A DNA stretch of 64,000 nucleotides, taken from Blasia pusilla (Eukaryota > Marchantiophyta > Marchantiopsida > Blasiales). Shown here piece by piece: positions 1 to 10,559 of the stretch (within the stretch, counting starts at the first letter, position 1; each line of letters starts with the position of its first letter). The translations under genes were made by a program, and so were the position numbers. The stretch lies in assembly GCA_050084515.1 (NCBI GenBank), contig CM114271.1, positions 21,080,001-21,144,000 on the forward strand, written 5' to 3'. The notes under the pieces were generated by a model that saw only the letters and a program-made list of their open reading frames with translations, made no database searches and was not told the DNA's origin.

Positions 1-1734
1 TCCGGTTCAATAAAGACTCGGAACGTCTTGCAAGTATTTGTGGCATTCAATCCGAGACGATCATTCTCGCACGAAATCGCCTCATGGACCAGCCTTGCTC
101 AGTTCATGTGGAGAAATTCCGTGACTTTCAGATCAATCAGATTCACCTTCATTATCCATTATCTCTACTGCAAGGAGTAGAGAGAATTGAACAAGAACTT
201 GTGGGAAACAGCGATCGGACCAGAATGTGATTGAACTAATGACTGCGTTGGCACACGCACGTTTCTTCTAAGCGAAGAAGGCTCTCAGTTTGAAAACATG
301 AACCAAGCGAATTATGATCTTCAGGGAGAGGAACAGATCATACCTCCGTCGTAAATAATCCTGGACTTCCCTCACTCGTTAACGGCTCCACACCTTCCTG
401 TCCACCGAGCGATATCGCTGATGAGCTTCTTGCGACGCGCTGCAATACCTAACCATTCCTCTTGACCATTTGGAATTCCGACGACCTGCAAGTAGAAAAT
501 TGGAAGAATATATCATCCAATTACGTGTAGAGCACTGCCAAGCGCTCTACGCGCTAGACGATCTGCAACTTAGATGGAGCGTGCAGACTGCGACGATGAG
601 GAGCAATATGCTGTTTTCTTTTCTTTCTCTATGCGGAAATGTGGAGAATAGGCCGTCCACGGAACGGAGTTCACGGAGGGGCCGCGGTGTCCCGCGTGAT
701 TCCGTGTATTCAATGGAATGCCAACGGAAACGAACGGTGACTGACGGTGTAATGGGGCGTCTCACGGAGCGTCCCGTGGAATCTTCCCGCTCTTTGCCAC
801 GGAGACGTGGACAGAATTTGTTTCTTATGGCCAACACATATATACTTCCCTCGGAGACGAGGTTGCAATGTCAACTTATCCTTAAGACGGATATGTCCAC
901 CCGCAATGTAGACTTGAGCTTGGGTTGGCAAATGACCCGTTGCCCATTCTTACCATCTGTTTTATTACCCGCACCAAGTCCGGACCTTGCTCATAGCGAC
1001 CCGCATCGAGTCGACACGTGGCCCACACTAAGCCCGCCTGGCCACGCAGAACCTACTGCGGGTCGGTGTAGGCCAAGCAAGGGCTTGTAGCCCACACACC
1101 CATTCGATCCCTTAATCTGAGTGCGTACTCGTTCCTGCATTGTAAAGCCCGTGCGGTCGACATGGTAACAAAAAAACTTGGTCGGGGACACGTTGATCAT
1201 GTCCGTTTTGTGCAACCTTGGTTTGAGACACCTTAATAGGCCCATCCACTTCCGTCACCGGTGAGCGATGGACGGGGATGAATTTGGGTCCCATGATATG
1301 TTGCGCGGGGTGCAAGGACAGGAATATGAGTTCATCTTTGACTAGGCTCTTACAAGGAAAAATGGGAACGGGTAATGATCCCGGACCTGTCAAACAAGAT
1401 CACGCTTTAGCGTCTACTCTCACACCCCGTTGGTTCTCACTGAGGAAATGGATTTGAGATCCATGAGTGTGGAAACTCATGAGGGAAAAAAATTGCAAGT
1501 CATTGAGTTTTTGAGTGAGTGTCCATCATAGCACCATATATAGAAGGAAGGAACATGTTTAAGAGATTTGAGTGGAATTGTTGAAGGAGTCATGATTCGT
1601 TTTTTTTTCCTCAAAGAGAGATGAAATGACAAAGTAGATTGGATATCATCTACATTCAGCCTTCTATGAGTGCTTTTTATCTAGTCTCCACTACTAGTAT
1701 TCTTGACTAGTACTTGAACCAAGAACTATTGCTC
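1..1734. other. Stretch without recognised gene
   Basis: Neither strand shows a recognisable protein, RNA gene or repeat. The longest open frame (470-1090, +) has a composition I cannot match to any family and overlaps competing frames on the other strand, so I do not call it. The first 1.1 kb is clearly richer in G+C than the AT-rich sequence that follows from about 1500. Confidence 0.5.
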
Positions 1735-2690
1735 AACCTTGTTGGAGGAGTCCTCCCGACTCCTTGTTGAATCTCAAACAAGTGTTCATAACTTCATCAC
1801 AGATGCGTAGACCCATGTCTCTCAAGTTGCGTGGTGTGAGATTCTCTCCAACGGTAGGCTTTGGTTGTGACTCTAGTAAGATCTCCACATTGGCATTTGT
1901 CCACAAGTCATTTCTATTTGTCACAAAGTTATGGGGGATTGCACTACAAGTTATCAAACTCACTGCATGCTTGCTACTAGGTGCTTTAACCAAATTCGTT
2001 CTCAATTCACAAAGAGAATGCCACCTTGATTTAAGTACGCCATTACAATGCTCATTGACGACCGCGGCGTGTGCAAGGCAAAAATTGAAGTTCTGCTTGT
2101 CTTTGTTTCATGAAGCCATGCAAAAAGGAGGGACCAAATGAGGTAACGGTGAGTATCCACTACCCTCCATGAGGTAGTGACCTCTATCAAAATAGTGTGC
2201 TTGGTTCACCCCTTCCCACAAACCCGAACGCTTCAAGCATATATATGAAGTCTTGGACCGACCCTGACATACCTATGAAAAATACAAGAAAAATTGTGAG
2301 AATACAAGTTTTCTTAACTTGAAACAACATCTGAAATTCAAAGTTGGGAGGTGTTGAACTTGACCTGAGAAAATGAAAATTAAATGCATTTTGTCATCAC
2401 ATACAATTTGCACGTTCAAGGAGTAGTTAGACTTTCTATCATATTAGGTCTCTCTTAAGTTCTTTGGTCACTGACTTGAGCTTGAAAAGTATTCGGTCTA
2501 TCAACCCGACACAACAAGGAAATCCTTTCTCAACAAACTTGGAGGAAATTCTTGCACGCTCCAATTGATTTGGCCATTGGAATCTACTTTTGAGTACATC
2601 TAGCAATGCTTGCATATATGCACCTCCTCGTGTAGTTGATCATGGAATCTTGTTATGTTGGTGTATCAAATATGGGTGTGTGCAATAAAT
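1735..2690 (-). pseudogene. PIF/Harbinger transposase remnant (DDE_4-type nuclease)
   Basis: Translating the minus strand in shifting frames gives the successive blocks of a HARBI1-like transposase. These are a leading helix block ending at FVEKGFPCCVGLID (about 2490-2570), which holds the first catalytic Asp; then RKSNYSLNVQIVCDDK (about 2385-2440); then GHYLMEGSGYSPLPHLVPPF (about 2130-2190); and HAAVVNEHCNGVLKSRW (about 2030-2080), with the catalytic Glu, followed by IPHNFVTNRNDLW (about 1890-1930). The order and spacing match the family, whose members cut and paste DNA with a DDE nuclease. Several stops and frameshifts break the frame, so it cannot make an active enzyme. Terminal inverted repeats were not located. 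The assignment is by motif recognition only. The plus-strand ORF over 1764-2141 is a shadow of this sequence. Confidence 0.75.
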
Positions 2691-2954
2691 ATGGTGTTTT
2701 GGAAATTGTAAATACCCATACTTTATGAACTTTAGAGAGTCGATGCATATCAATTAGCATGTAGTTGCTGCCAATGTAGAAGGAATATTGGAAGTTAAAC
2801 ACATGAGACAATGCCAAACCTTATAGCTTTATTTAAGGTTATAAATGCACATTTACAGGCAAGTTGTATTGAGCAGAACTTTCACGCGGGATTGAACATC
2901 TCCTCCACCACGTAGTGCTTCCTTTAGCTAGATGATCAATGTACTATTACCCAC

Positions 2955-3668
2955 CTAGGAGCTACTAACTTGAGTGTGAATTTCTTGAAGTTGGGTGTGA
3001 ATAACGCCCATATTAGCTGCAATGCCATCAATATCCTTTTGCAAACCTCCAGCCTTTACTAAGATAGCACTCACGATAGTAACCAAATTGTGTTCCACGC
3101 CTTCACTAAGACAATGTTCTCTAAGAGAGGAGGTGATCACATCAATTGATCCAGCTCCTTGTTTATTGATCGACTGAAGCTCTTGACTAACATTCACCAC
3201 GAGTGGAAGTGATTTTCGGGGCGGGATGACATTTTTGAGTTGCGATATGAACAATAGATTCTATAGCTCCTAGTCTATGCTCCAAAAGAAACATCCAAAT
3301 ACCACATGCTTGTGTTTGTGCACAAGAAACTTGATCTTTGATACTCATCTTCTCAAAATCCATGGCAGACATCCCCATAAAAGCATCTCCACCTTGCCAA
3401 ACTATGAACTTGGGAACATTCCGAGGTGTGTGTTCAACCACATCATGATTGATTAAGCCCAAAAAAAAATCAACTTTGTCAATGATCCGTGCTCACCACA
3501 TACATGATTAGTGAATGTCCGGATGTTGCCTTGTGGCTCCACTATCCTATTGTAGTTTCCCATTTGTCTACTTCCCGTGAAGATACTAATTGGGTGTGTA
3601 TATCGCCTTGCCTTATTGGAAACTACTTGCACAACCCTAGCCTTCACCCATGTGGGAGAGAATGCCAT
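2955..3668 (-). pseudogene. Broken unknown ORF next to the Harbinger remnant
   Basis: Three minus-strand frames join end to end over about 240 codons. The N-terminal part runs 3668-3453. A shift at a run of nine A's (about 3462-3470, plus strand) leads into 3462-3240, and a second shift near 3240 leads into 3254-2955. The C-terminal 40 residues (SQELQSINKQ through QLQEIHTQV) look like an amphipathic coiled coil. I do not recognise the family. It lies just upstream of and on the same strand as the Harbinger remnant, so it could be that element's second ORF, but no Myb/trihelix signature is visible. The homopolymer shift could also be a sequencing artefact. Confidence 0.35.
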
Positions 3669-3875
3669 ATTGGCTACCCTTTAATTTTGCTCCAATATAG
3701 TCAATTTTGACACGCCCATCCCTTGCCTTGGCAACATGCTTGGAAACGCTTCGATTCAGACTAAAAATCAGCGTCCGTGCCTCCCTATCTTCAGCCGCCA
3801 ATGCTAACCCTTCTAAGGTTTCCCGCCTATTTCTACTCTTCCACCTTCAACAACTCCATGCAACCACATCCCGTG

Positions 3876-3981
3876 TGTCATGCGAATCCACATCGTCATA
3901 CAACATACATCGCTGACATACCATACTCACATACATACATAACATAGACGAGAGCATCCACAAACACAAGTGTACCACAAC
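3876..3981. repeat. 106-bp direct repeat, outer copy
   Basis: This segment, containing CATACAACATACATCG, is repeated almost identically at 4352-4457. The two copies lie on either side of the left LTR of element A, one inside the element and one outside it. Confidence 0.85.
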
Positions 3982-4349
3982 TGAAATCCGTGAAAGACCT
4001 ATTGTCATAAAACACTTATAGAATCACATACAATCGAGCCAAACCCACTCCATGATGGGAGAATCCAGGTCAAAGCTTGCGGAAACCACCATAGCCAAGA
4101 GCTCTACTCACTACCAAGGCTAACTCCCAACGCAATAGGCTCAACTCAAAGAACTAATTGTTCTTTGAGTGCACTCCACACTATATCCTCCAACCTAAGA
4201 GCGGGCCCTATTGGAAAAGTCACCCTCAACTGAGTAATCCCCAACCCTATGTATGAAACCGCATCTCTACCTGGACACTATGGCCCTACATAAGGTATGG
4301 CCTCTACTAGCACACTATACTCTACGACATAATCCGTATGGTCATGACA
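3982..4349 (-). repeat. 3' LTR of element A
   Basis: This is the 368-bp partner of 22028-22395, with TG...CA ends and the same length. It contains a short hairpin, TCAAAGAAC...GTTCTTTGA, near its middle. Confidence 0.9.
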
Positions 4350-4351
4350 CT

Positions 4352-4457
4352 TGTCGTACAAATCTACATTATCATACAACATACATCGTTGACATACCAT
4401 ACTTACATACATACATAACATAGATGAGAGCATCCACAAACACAAGTGTACCACAAC
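4352..4457. repeat. 106-bp direct repeat, inner copy
   Basis: This is the second copy of 3876-3981 and forms the last internal sequence of element A before its 3' LTR. On the minus strand it contains AACGATGTATGTTGTATG, which resembles the segment just before the 3' LTR of element B (17282-17320). Confidence 0.85.
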
Positions 4458-4489
4458 TCGTCCCCCTAACTGGCGGTTAGGTCCCTCTA

Positions 4490-5150
4490 ACTCCCAGGTA
4501 GCCCTATACATCTACTACATGCTATACACCTTAGTGGGTGCACGAACCTACAAATCGATGGTCGATAACCTCCACCCCGAATGGTTGCCTACCGCAACGT
4601 ATCCCTGTGTTGAGCAATGGCAAGATTCTCCAACCAAACCAAAGATTCTCAAAGATTCTCAGCCAAACCATCCGCCTCTAGATGATCTCGAGACGTGGTC
4701 CGATGATCAATCAACGCCTTGTCACACAAGACCTGAAACTCACCCTGAAAAAATGTACCTAGTAGTCGACAAGACGGTGAGTTGGTGCTTCAAAATGACT
4801 AAGCACTCTATCAAGAAATGCATACGCCGTTCCCTCACTTGCCTTGTCAGGTAATGCCACCAACTCAACCAACTTGGAGAAGTGCTCCACCATCACCAAC
4901 ACATATCGATGATGTCATACAGTCAACGGTAACGGTCCCGCAAAGTCCACACTCCAACGGTAACCCAGCCCCATAATAGGCAAGGGGTGTAACTGTGGTG
5001 TAGGGGCATTGAATGATGCCCTCACCCGGTCATAAACCATACAATGTGACACCAACTGCTGCACCTGAGTATGCATGCCATGCCACCAATACTGACCAAG
5101 GAGTAAGCTATACGTACGCTTTACCCCAAAATGTCCCAACTCCTCATGGG
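4490..5150 (-). pseudogene. Element A integrase, broken
   Basis: The frame at 5139-4915 gives the integrase zinc-binding domain: HFGVKRTYSLL, then SHCMVYDRVRA, in which the last Cys of the HHCC site is Tyr. The start of the catalytic core follows (YRWSVDFAGPLPL, first Asp). Beyond a stop at about 4918, shifted frames continue the core. A short deletion and a duplicated ATTCTC stretch near 4640-4670 remove the segment around the catalytic Glu. The tail FENLAIAQHRDTLR (about 4590) matches element B (16650-16680). The SH3-like end and any PHD finger are absent; the element jumps to its 3' terminal repeat. An intact integrase joins the cDNA to host DNA; this copy cannot. Confidence 0.75.
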
Positions 5151-5154
5151 CATG

Positions 5155-7029
5155 TCACACAATGCGCTCTCTCTGAGCCAAATGCGGCACTACTCGTACT
5201 CTACCATCCTTCCACACACGGAGAATATGTGTTCCCTCCAATCGATACCTCTTAGCACGTCGAAGAACATGGTCTCGCTCCTTGGCACTCACTATGCCTG
5301 GCACCCTACTGGTCAGTAGGAACTCTAACACCAATGCATCATCATGAATATCACGCTCATCCATACCACCATCTCCAACCTTAGGATCTGAAGGCTGGCC
5401 ATCTACCCTCTGACTAGAGTAAGATGTCATGTTGTCCTCTATACTAGAATCCACCCCTAACCAACATAAAAAGTCAGATGCATGCCAACCTATAACCATC
5501 TCCTCATCAACCTCGCCATGCCATCTAGCCCCAGTTGCATCCTCTTGGCTAGTACATGGGTTCCTACTCAACCCATCAGCATCAAGGTTGGAAACTCCAA
5601 GTCTATGTACCACATAGAAGTCATACTCCTGTAAGATAAGAGCCCACCGTGCAAGCTTCCCTATAAGCTTGTTAGACTCCATCAACCACTTGAGCGGCTG
5701 GTGATCAGTAACAAGGGTAAATTGTAAGCCAAACAAGTAACACCTAAAGTGTGCCACAACCCACACTACTGCCAAGCACTCTCCCTCATATGAACTATAG
5801 CGCGAATCCACTGCATTATTCGAACGACTTGCATAGGCCACCACAAACTCCATGTGCTCATCATCATGTTGTGTCAACACCGCTCCAAGTCCCAGCCTAC
5901 TCCAATCAGTGTGTAATTGAAATGGGCGCCCTCTGATAGGTCTCCTCAAGATAGGCGCCGTCACCAACTGGGCCTTGAGCTCCACAAAAGCTCTCTCTTG
6001 ATCATCTCCCCAGTGCCACTCCTGATCTGATTTCAACAATTGGTTCAAAGCCTTTGCCATAGCACTAAATCCCTTCACATACCTCCAATAGTAGTTCGCC
6101 AATCCCATGAATGCCCGAACTCTAGTCACATCTACCGGACAAGGAATAAGTGCAATAGCCTCCACCTTTGCTTGCTGAACTCCCAAACCACCTAGATAGA
6201 TCACATGACCAAAGTACTCAACATCCTCATGGAAGAACTTACACTTTCTTGGATGCAAACGTAGACCATGAGCTTTCAACCGCTCAAACACAATATGCAA
6301 ATGTATATGATGCTTCTCCGCGGTGTTATTGAACACCAAGATATCATCAATATAACACCGAACAAAATCCAACCCTACTAAGATCTTGTCCATCACTCTC
6401 TGAAACTCGGTAGGTGCATTCTTCAACCCAAAGGGTAAGAATTTCCACTGGTACAAACAATCCTTGCCATGAAAGTTGACACCCCAAAATGCTGTCTTGG
6501 CCTTGTCACTATCTTGAATTGGCAACTGATGGTATTGTGCCCCAAGATCCAAAGTATTGAAAATCTTTGCCTGTCCCACCACATCAAAGATCTCCTCAGG
6601 TGTAGGCATGGCATACCTATCGGCCTTGGTCTGGCGATTGATTGGACGATAATCTCCACACATCCGCCTATCTGTGTAGTTGCCATGCACATCCTTTCTA
6701 GCAGGCATGACAGTGGCTGATGCATACTCTCGATGCGACAACTCCACTAATCCAGCCTCCAAAAGGTCCAACGTCCTACTCTGAATCAGGTCCCTCTCCA
6801 TATCACTATATCAATAGGGACGACGGAAGATTGGCGAATCACTAGCCAAATCAATCCGTATACCGGGTCTAATCAAAGCACCCAACTCCTTCATGCTAAA
6901 GGCAAAACAACTCCTATAAGCACGTAGGAATTGTGTCAAGCGTCGTTTCTCACCTCCCCTAAGCTTGGGCCGAAGTAATGGCTCCCAAGTCTCCTTCACT
7001 GGCACACTAGAGGGAGAGGACGACGCCAT
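5155..7029 (-). pseudogene. Element A reverse transcriptase / RNase H (largely open)
   Basis: A 548-codon frame (6801-5155) holds the Ty3/gypsy reverse transcriptase core: MCGDYRPINRQ, LPFGLKNAPTEFQRVMD, the catalytic FVRCYIDDILVF (YIDD), and HPRKCKFFHEDVEYFGHVI. RNase H follows (FQLHTDWSRLGLGAVLTQ, SSYEGECLAVVW, TLVTDHQPLKWLMES), and then the N-terminal linker to integrase. The preceding frame (7029-6811) supplies the RT N-terminus (ETWEPLLRPKL through SPIFRRPY) and is cut off by a stop at about 6812, so the polyprotein is interrupted. It copies the element RNA to DNA and removes the RNA strand. It is the best preserved catalytic region of A. Confidence 0.88.
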
Positions 7030-7269
7030 TGGTTGCTAGGCAACCCCCTCACAAGATGGTACATCCTTAGCTACACCATCATCTGAGCAAATAACTCCTC
7101 CACCAGCATGAGCAACCAACTCCACATGCCCAGCCATTACATCCCATTTACTCCAAGGATGCAAAATACTATTCTCCTCGCCCCCAGACGATTTCTCTAC
7201 CGTTCCGATAGCCATCGAGCTCATCACAAGGGGTGGAAGAACCATAGACATAGTCCGAAGTTGACGCTG

Positions 7270-8394
7270 CTTGGCCATCCCAAGACTCAAAATCCAGGTC
7301 AAAAAATTCAGGTCCATGGCCTGACCCAACAGATGACGTCGTGAAGCCTAAAAAATGGAAGCAACCGCTGTCACACCAGTAGCAAATCCCATCGCACGCT
7401 CTCTCTCATCAGCGTTAGGCTCCACCAACTGTCGCACATGAGAATCCCATACAAGCCCGTGACCACCTTCCCTGTAGGCATGTGATGAGGGAAAACTCAC
7501 AAATATGGGTAGTGCCATCCTAGGTTGGCCCACACGACTCACCACTGCCATGGATGACCAATCAATAACCCTCACCACCTGAGAAAGTCGCCCAATATCC
7601 AAGATACTATCCACTGTAGGGCAAGGATCCCGCTGCACTGCATCATATGCTCGACGTAGAACCTCCCTAGGCAACAAGTTTGTCCACCACAAGCGTGGAC
7701 GATGTGCACGCGAGCCAACTCGCGCTGCATCCAACAACACCGCTGGTCCAGTCCAAGACCGCACCTCATGAACACTCGCCATCATCCGGGTCCGAGTGTC
7801 ACCCAACAATGGAACATTCTCTAGAATGTAAGTTGGAGCACATGCTTGATGAACCTGAAGATGTCGTAACACCTGTAACATCTCCCAAAACAATCGAGAC
7901 CTAGGGTTGTGTAATCCCTCACCACGACTAGCACGTGTATGAACATGACATGGCCATCTAGCAATCACCAAATCCACAGGACCAACCCTCTCAAGGTCAT
8001 GCGCCCCCAACAATGCAATGTGTGACGGCAAAGCACGCTGGTACCCACGAATAGTTGATGGCGGCAACAACTCAAGATATCTCCGCATCAACTGACCAAT
8101 ATATCGGGATGAGACTCTCTGGGCCGTCTCATCTCGCTCCACATACACGTATCTCCACACAAGAATACCGGCCTGCAACACTGCAGCCAAACCAGTGCTA
8201 ATCCCACCGAAGAGATCTAACACACAAATGCCCTCCGGCGGATACTACCATATAATGGGTGTAGTATCCAAAGGGGATAACCCAACTGGACCAGAAGTAG
8301 GAGTCCGCCATTGGACCTCCTCTTCCTTGTGAGGTATAATAGCCTCACACCAAGCCTCCTACACTAGGCGATCAGCCTCATGCCGAAGTGCACC
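7270..8394 (-). pseudogene. Element A DNA cytosine-5 methyltransferase domain (DNMT3-like)
   Basis: The 291-codon frame 8223-7348 shows the C5-methyltransferase motifs in the usual, non-permuted order. Motif I is LDLFGGISTGLAAVLQAG (residues 2-19, AdoMet binding). Motif IV is DLVIARWPCHVHT, with the catalytic Cys at 92. Motif VI is ENV at 135-137, and motif VIII-like SRAHRPRLWWTN is at 171-182. NADERERAMGF, at 270-280, precedes motif X. RHLLGQAMDLNFLTWILSLGMA lies beyond a stop, at about 7275-7340. AHRPRLWWTN and the motif X region resemble DNMT3 (AHRARYFWGN, LLGRSWSVPVI) rather than DNMT1/CMT. The permuted plant DRM order is excluded. Upstream, a conserved linker (SPLDTTPI) with two stops extends to 8394, the inversion breakpoint. 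The gene would transfer methyl groups to cytosine in DNA. It lies between protease and RT, in the sense of the element. Confidence 0.85.
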
Positions 8395-8877
8395 TGTCAC
8401 ATCTGAGTAGCCGATAGGCCGAGATCTATCGTAGATAGGGCATAGGAGCCAACGGACTATCTTGATTGTAACTTTGTCCCATAGTGTCGGATGAGGTTGA
8501 GGATAGGTCCATTGTGTCAGGAACGTTGTTTCTGACAACTTTCATGTTGAGGTCGTTCACAACCGGATGACTTGTTGACCAGGTCACCCGCCCTTGGTAA
8601 CCTGTGCGCGCAGGTTACCAAGGGGAGAGTTATTTTTAGGGCAAGAGCCAAAAGGCTCTTCCCAACCCTATATAAGAGAGGAAGGTGGCTTTCCTAAGCC
8701 ATCTTTCTCATGTTGGGCCGTTGGAGCACCTCTCTTGTATGTGTGTGAGATAAGACTAGGGTGCTAGCGTCCGGATTCCTTGATAGCATAGGGTGGATAA
8801 GGCTCGATATGTCAATGTAGATTGAGGAGTGGAGTTTTAGGCCGGATGTGCCATTTTTACTACTCTTTATTTTTACA
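8395..8877 (+). repeat. Complete extra LTR of the element B family
   Basis: This is 483 bp from TGTCACATCTGAGTAG to TTATTTTTACA and matches 17325-17806 over its full length. It contains a palindrome with arms GGTAACCTG/CAGGTTACC (about 8597-8620), a small hairpin GAGCC-AAAA-GGCTC (about 8645-8658) and a TATA box. It starts exactly at the point where element A's methyltransferase linker stops. Confidence 0.88.
8669..8676 (+). promoter_or_regulatory. TATA box in LTR (TATATAAG)
   Basis: CCCTATATAAGAGAGG lies just downstream of the GAGCC-AAAA-GGCTC hairpin and is conserved in all three LTR copies. It is a good candidate for the start of element transcription by RNA polymerase II. Confidence 0.6.
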
Positions 8878-9612
8878 TGAGAAAGATGTCAGGGGGCTGG
8901 TGGGATTTGTTGTTTGCAGGTAGGCAAGCGAGTTGCCTTGGTCGGGAGCCTGTGGAGACGTTGGTTGGCGTTGTATTTGTCATTTTTCTGTTTGGAAGAT
9001 TGTGTGCGGGAGCGCTGCTCATTTTTCTCAGAATTTTGCGGGTAACGGATTAGAGTAGAGCAGCATCAGAGTGGCGGACAGGGTGCTTGAGTGTAGCACA
9101 GAGTGTAGCATTGACGGGAGAACGGCCCATGTCGAGAAAGGAGGGCTTTACCTTGCAGTTGCCTGGGGGCTGTTAAGTAAAGACGGCTAGCTAGGTCGCG
9201 GCCGGTCTAGGGTTAGGTCACGGGCGAGGGACCGGAGGACCACAAAGTTGGAAGCCAAGGGTCGCAAGGTTGCAGACAGGCAGACGAGACGAGAGAAGGA
9301 GCCGCGTGGCAATAGGGGGGGGGGCAGCGCATAGGGTCGTGTGCCCACATGCTGATGGCTGAGAGCCGGGCAGCAAGGCAGAGTATGCCGAAGCCGGGCA
9401 ACTGCATAGGGCAGCGAACGGGGTCCGAAGGAGTTGAGGACGCACAAGGGAATCCACAAGCTAGGGCGCCGGGTTGCGAGAGTAGTAGCCAGAAGCTGAG
9501 AGTGTGAAGCTGGGATTAGGGGTACAAACGCATAGGGCTACGTGCCCTCCACGGGCCCTGTAGGCCCAAGGCCGCGGTAGAGAGAGGGTCGCGGGAACTG
9601 AGGAGTTCCTAA
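8878..9612 (+). other. Leader-like spacer between tandem LTRs
   Basis: These 735 bases of G+C-rich sequence separate the complete LTR (8395-8877) from the truncated one (9613-10001). I see no protein family in the overlapping minus-strand frames at 9187-9459, which are probably chance. The arrangement LTR-leader-LTR suggests that a 5' end of a related copy was joined in front of element B, by recombination or by insertion into the LTR. The spacer differs from the leader that follows the second LTR. Confidence 0.4.
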
Positions 9613-10001
9613 GGATGAGGTTGAGGATAGGTCCATTGTGTCAGGAACGTCGTTTCTGACAACTTTCATGTTGAGGTCTTTTACAGTCGGGTGACTTGTT
9701 GACCAAGTCACCCGCCCCTGGTAACGTGTGCGCGCAGGTTACCAAGGGGAGGGCTATTTTTAGGGAAAGAGCCAAAAGGCTCTTCCCAACCCTATATAAG
9801 AGAGGAAGGTGGCTTTCCTGAGCCATCTTTCTCATGTTGGGCCGTTGGAGCACCTCTCTTGTATGTGTGTGAGATAGGACTAGGGTGCTAGCGTCTGGAT
9901 TCCTTGATAGCACAGGGTGGACAAGGCTCGATATGTCGATGTAGATTGAGGAGTGGAGTTTTAGGCCGGATGTGCCATTTTTACTACTCTTTATTTTTAC
10001 A
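9613..10001 (+). repeat. 5' LTR of element B, 5'-truncated
   Basis: This matches the complete LTR from GGATGAGGTTGAGG onward and lacks the first ~95 bases. It ends in TTATTTTTACA like 8877. The coding part of element B follows on the same strand. Confidence 0.88.
9793..9800 (+). promoter_or_regulatory. TATA box in 5' LTR of element B (TATATAAG)
   Basis: Same context as at 8669: downstream of a palindrome and the GAGCC/GGCTC hairpin. If element B were transcribed, RNA would start about 25-30 bases after this site. Confidence 0.6.
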
Positions 10002-10559
10002 TGATGCTACCCCCCCCCTTCTTTTGGACGTGGTTGCGTGGGTGCGCATGGGCAACGTGGTGGAGTTGCAGGGGCTGAACGTGGTAGCGGAGTCCGACAT
10101 GGTACCACAGTTGGAGGGAGTGACGTGGTAAAGTCAGATGTAGTCGGAAGGGAAGACATGGTTGGGATCCGACCTGGGTTATATGCCGCGTGTGGGGATG
10201 GACGGAGAGGTTTGCGCGACATGATGTTTTTGGGGCGCGACCAGGCGTTGCGAGAGTTGACGATGGAGGGGCGGTGCGCATGATGCCGACAGGTTGTCCG
10301 CATTTGTTGACGGGAGGATCGACGTGTTGGTGCAGGAGAGTGTTGTGTTGCAGAGATTATCATATCACGTGGAGGAGTGTATGTTGACGGTGCAGCAGGT
10401 TGGAGGGCGTGATTAGGTTATCCATTCGAGTCCCTTTTCCCGCACTTGTCGTGTATGATTGAGAGTGTTGGGTATCGGGTAGTAGTTGGTGCTAGGTGGG
10501 TGCAGCGATGGTGATGAGTGTAGATTATTTTCATGTGTAGCATGTTGGTGGATATACGG
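10002..10559 (+). other. Leader of element B
   Basis: Non-coding leader between the 5' LTR and gag. It starts with a run of C's (10011-10018) and is otherwise G-rich. I see no tRNA-complementary primer site at its start. Short frames on both strands are not supported as genes. Confidence 0.45.

Noticed and set aside
470-1090. 206-codon plus-strand frame
   Set aside because: No family resemblance, atypical composition and competing frames on the other strand. Probably chance in G+C-rich sequence.
5013-5936. Plus-strand frames opposite element A integrase and RT
   Set aside because: They are antisense shadows of the strongly supported minus-strand pol gene.
7270-8394. Plant DRM-type identity for the methyltransferase
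   Set aside because: DRM enzymes have motifs VI-X before I-IV. Here the order is I, IV, VI, VIII, X.
9187-9459. Three overlapping minus-strand frames in the spacer between LTRs
   Set aside because: Open in all three frames at once, a sign of stop-poor G+C-rich sequence, with no recognisable motif.
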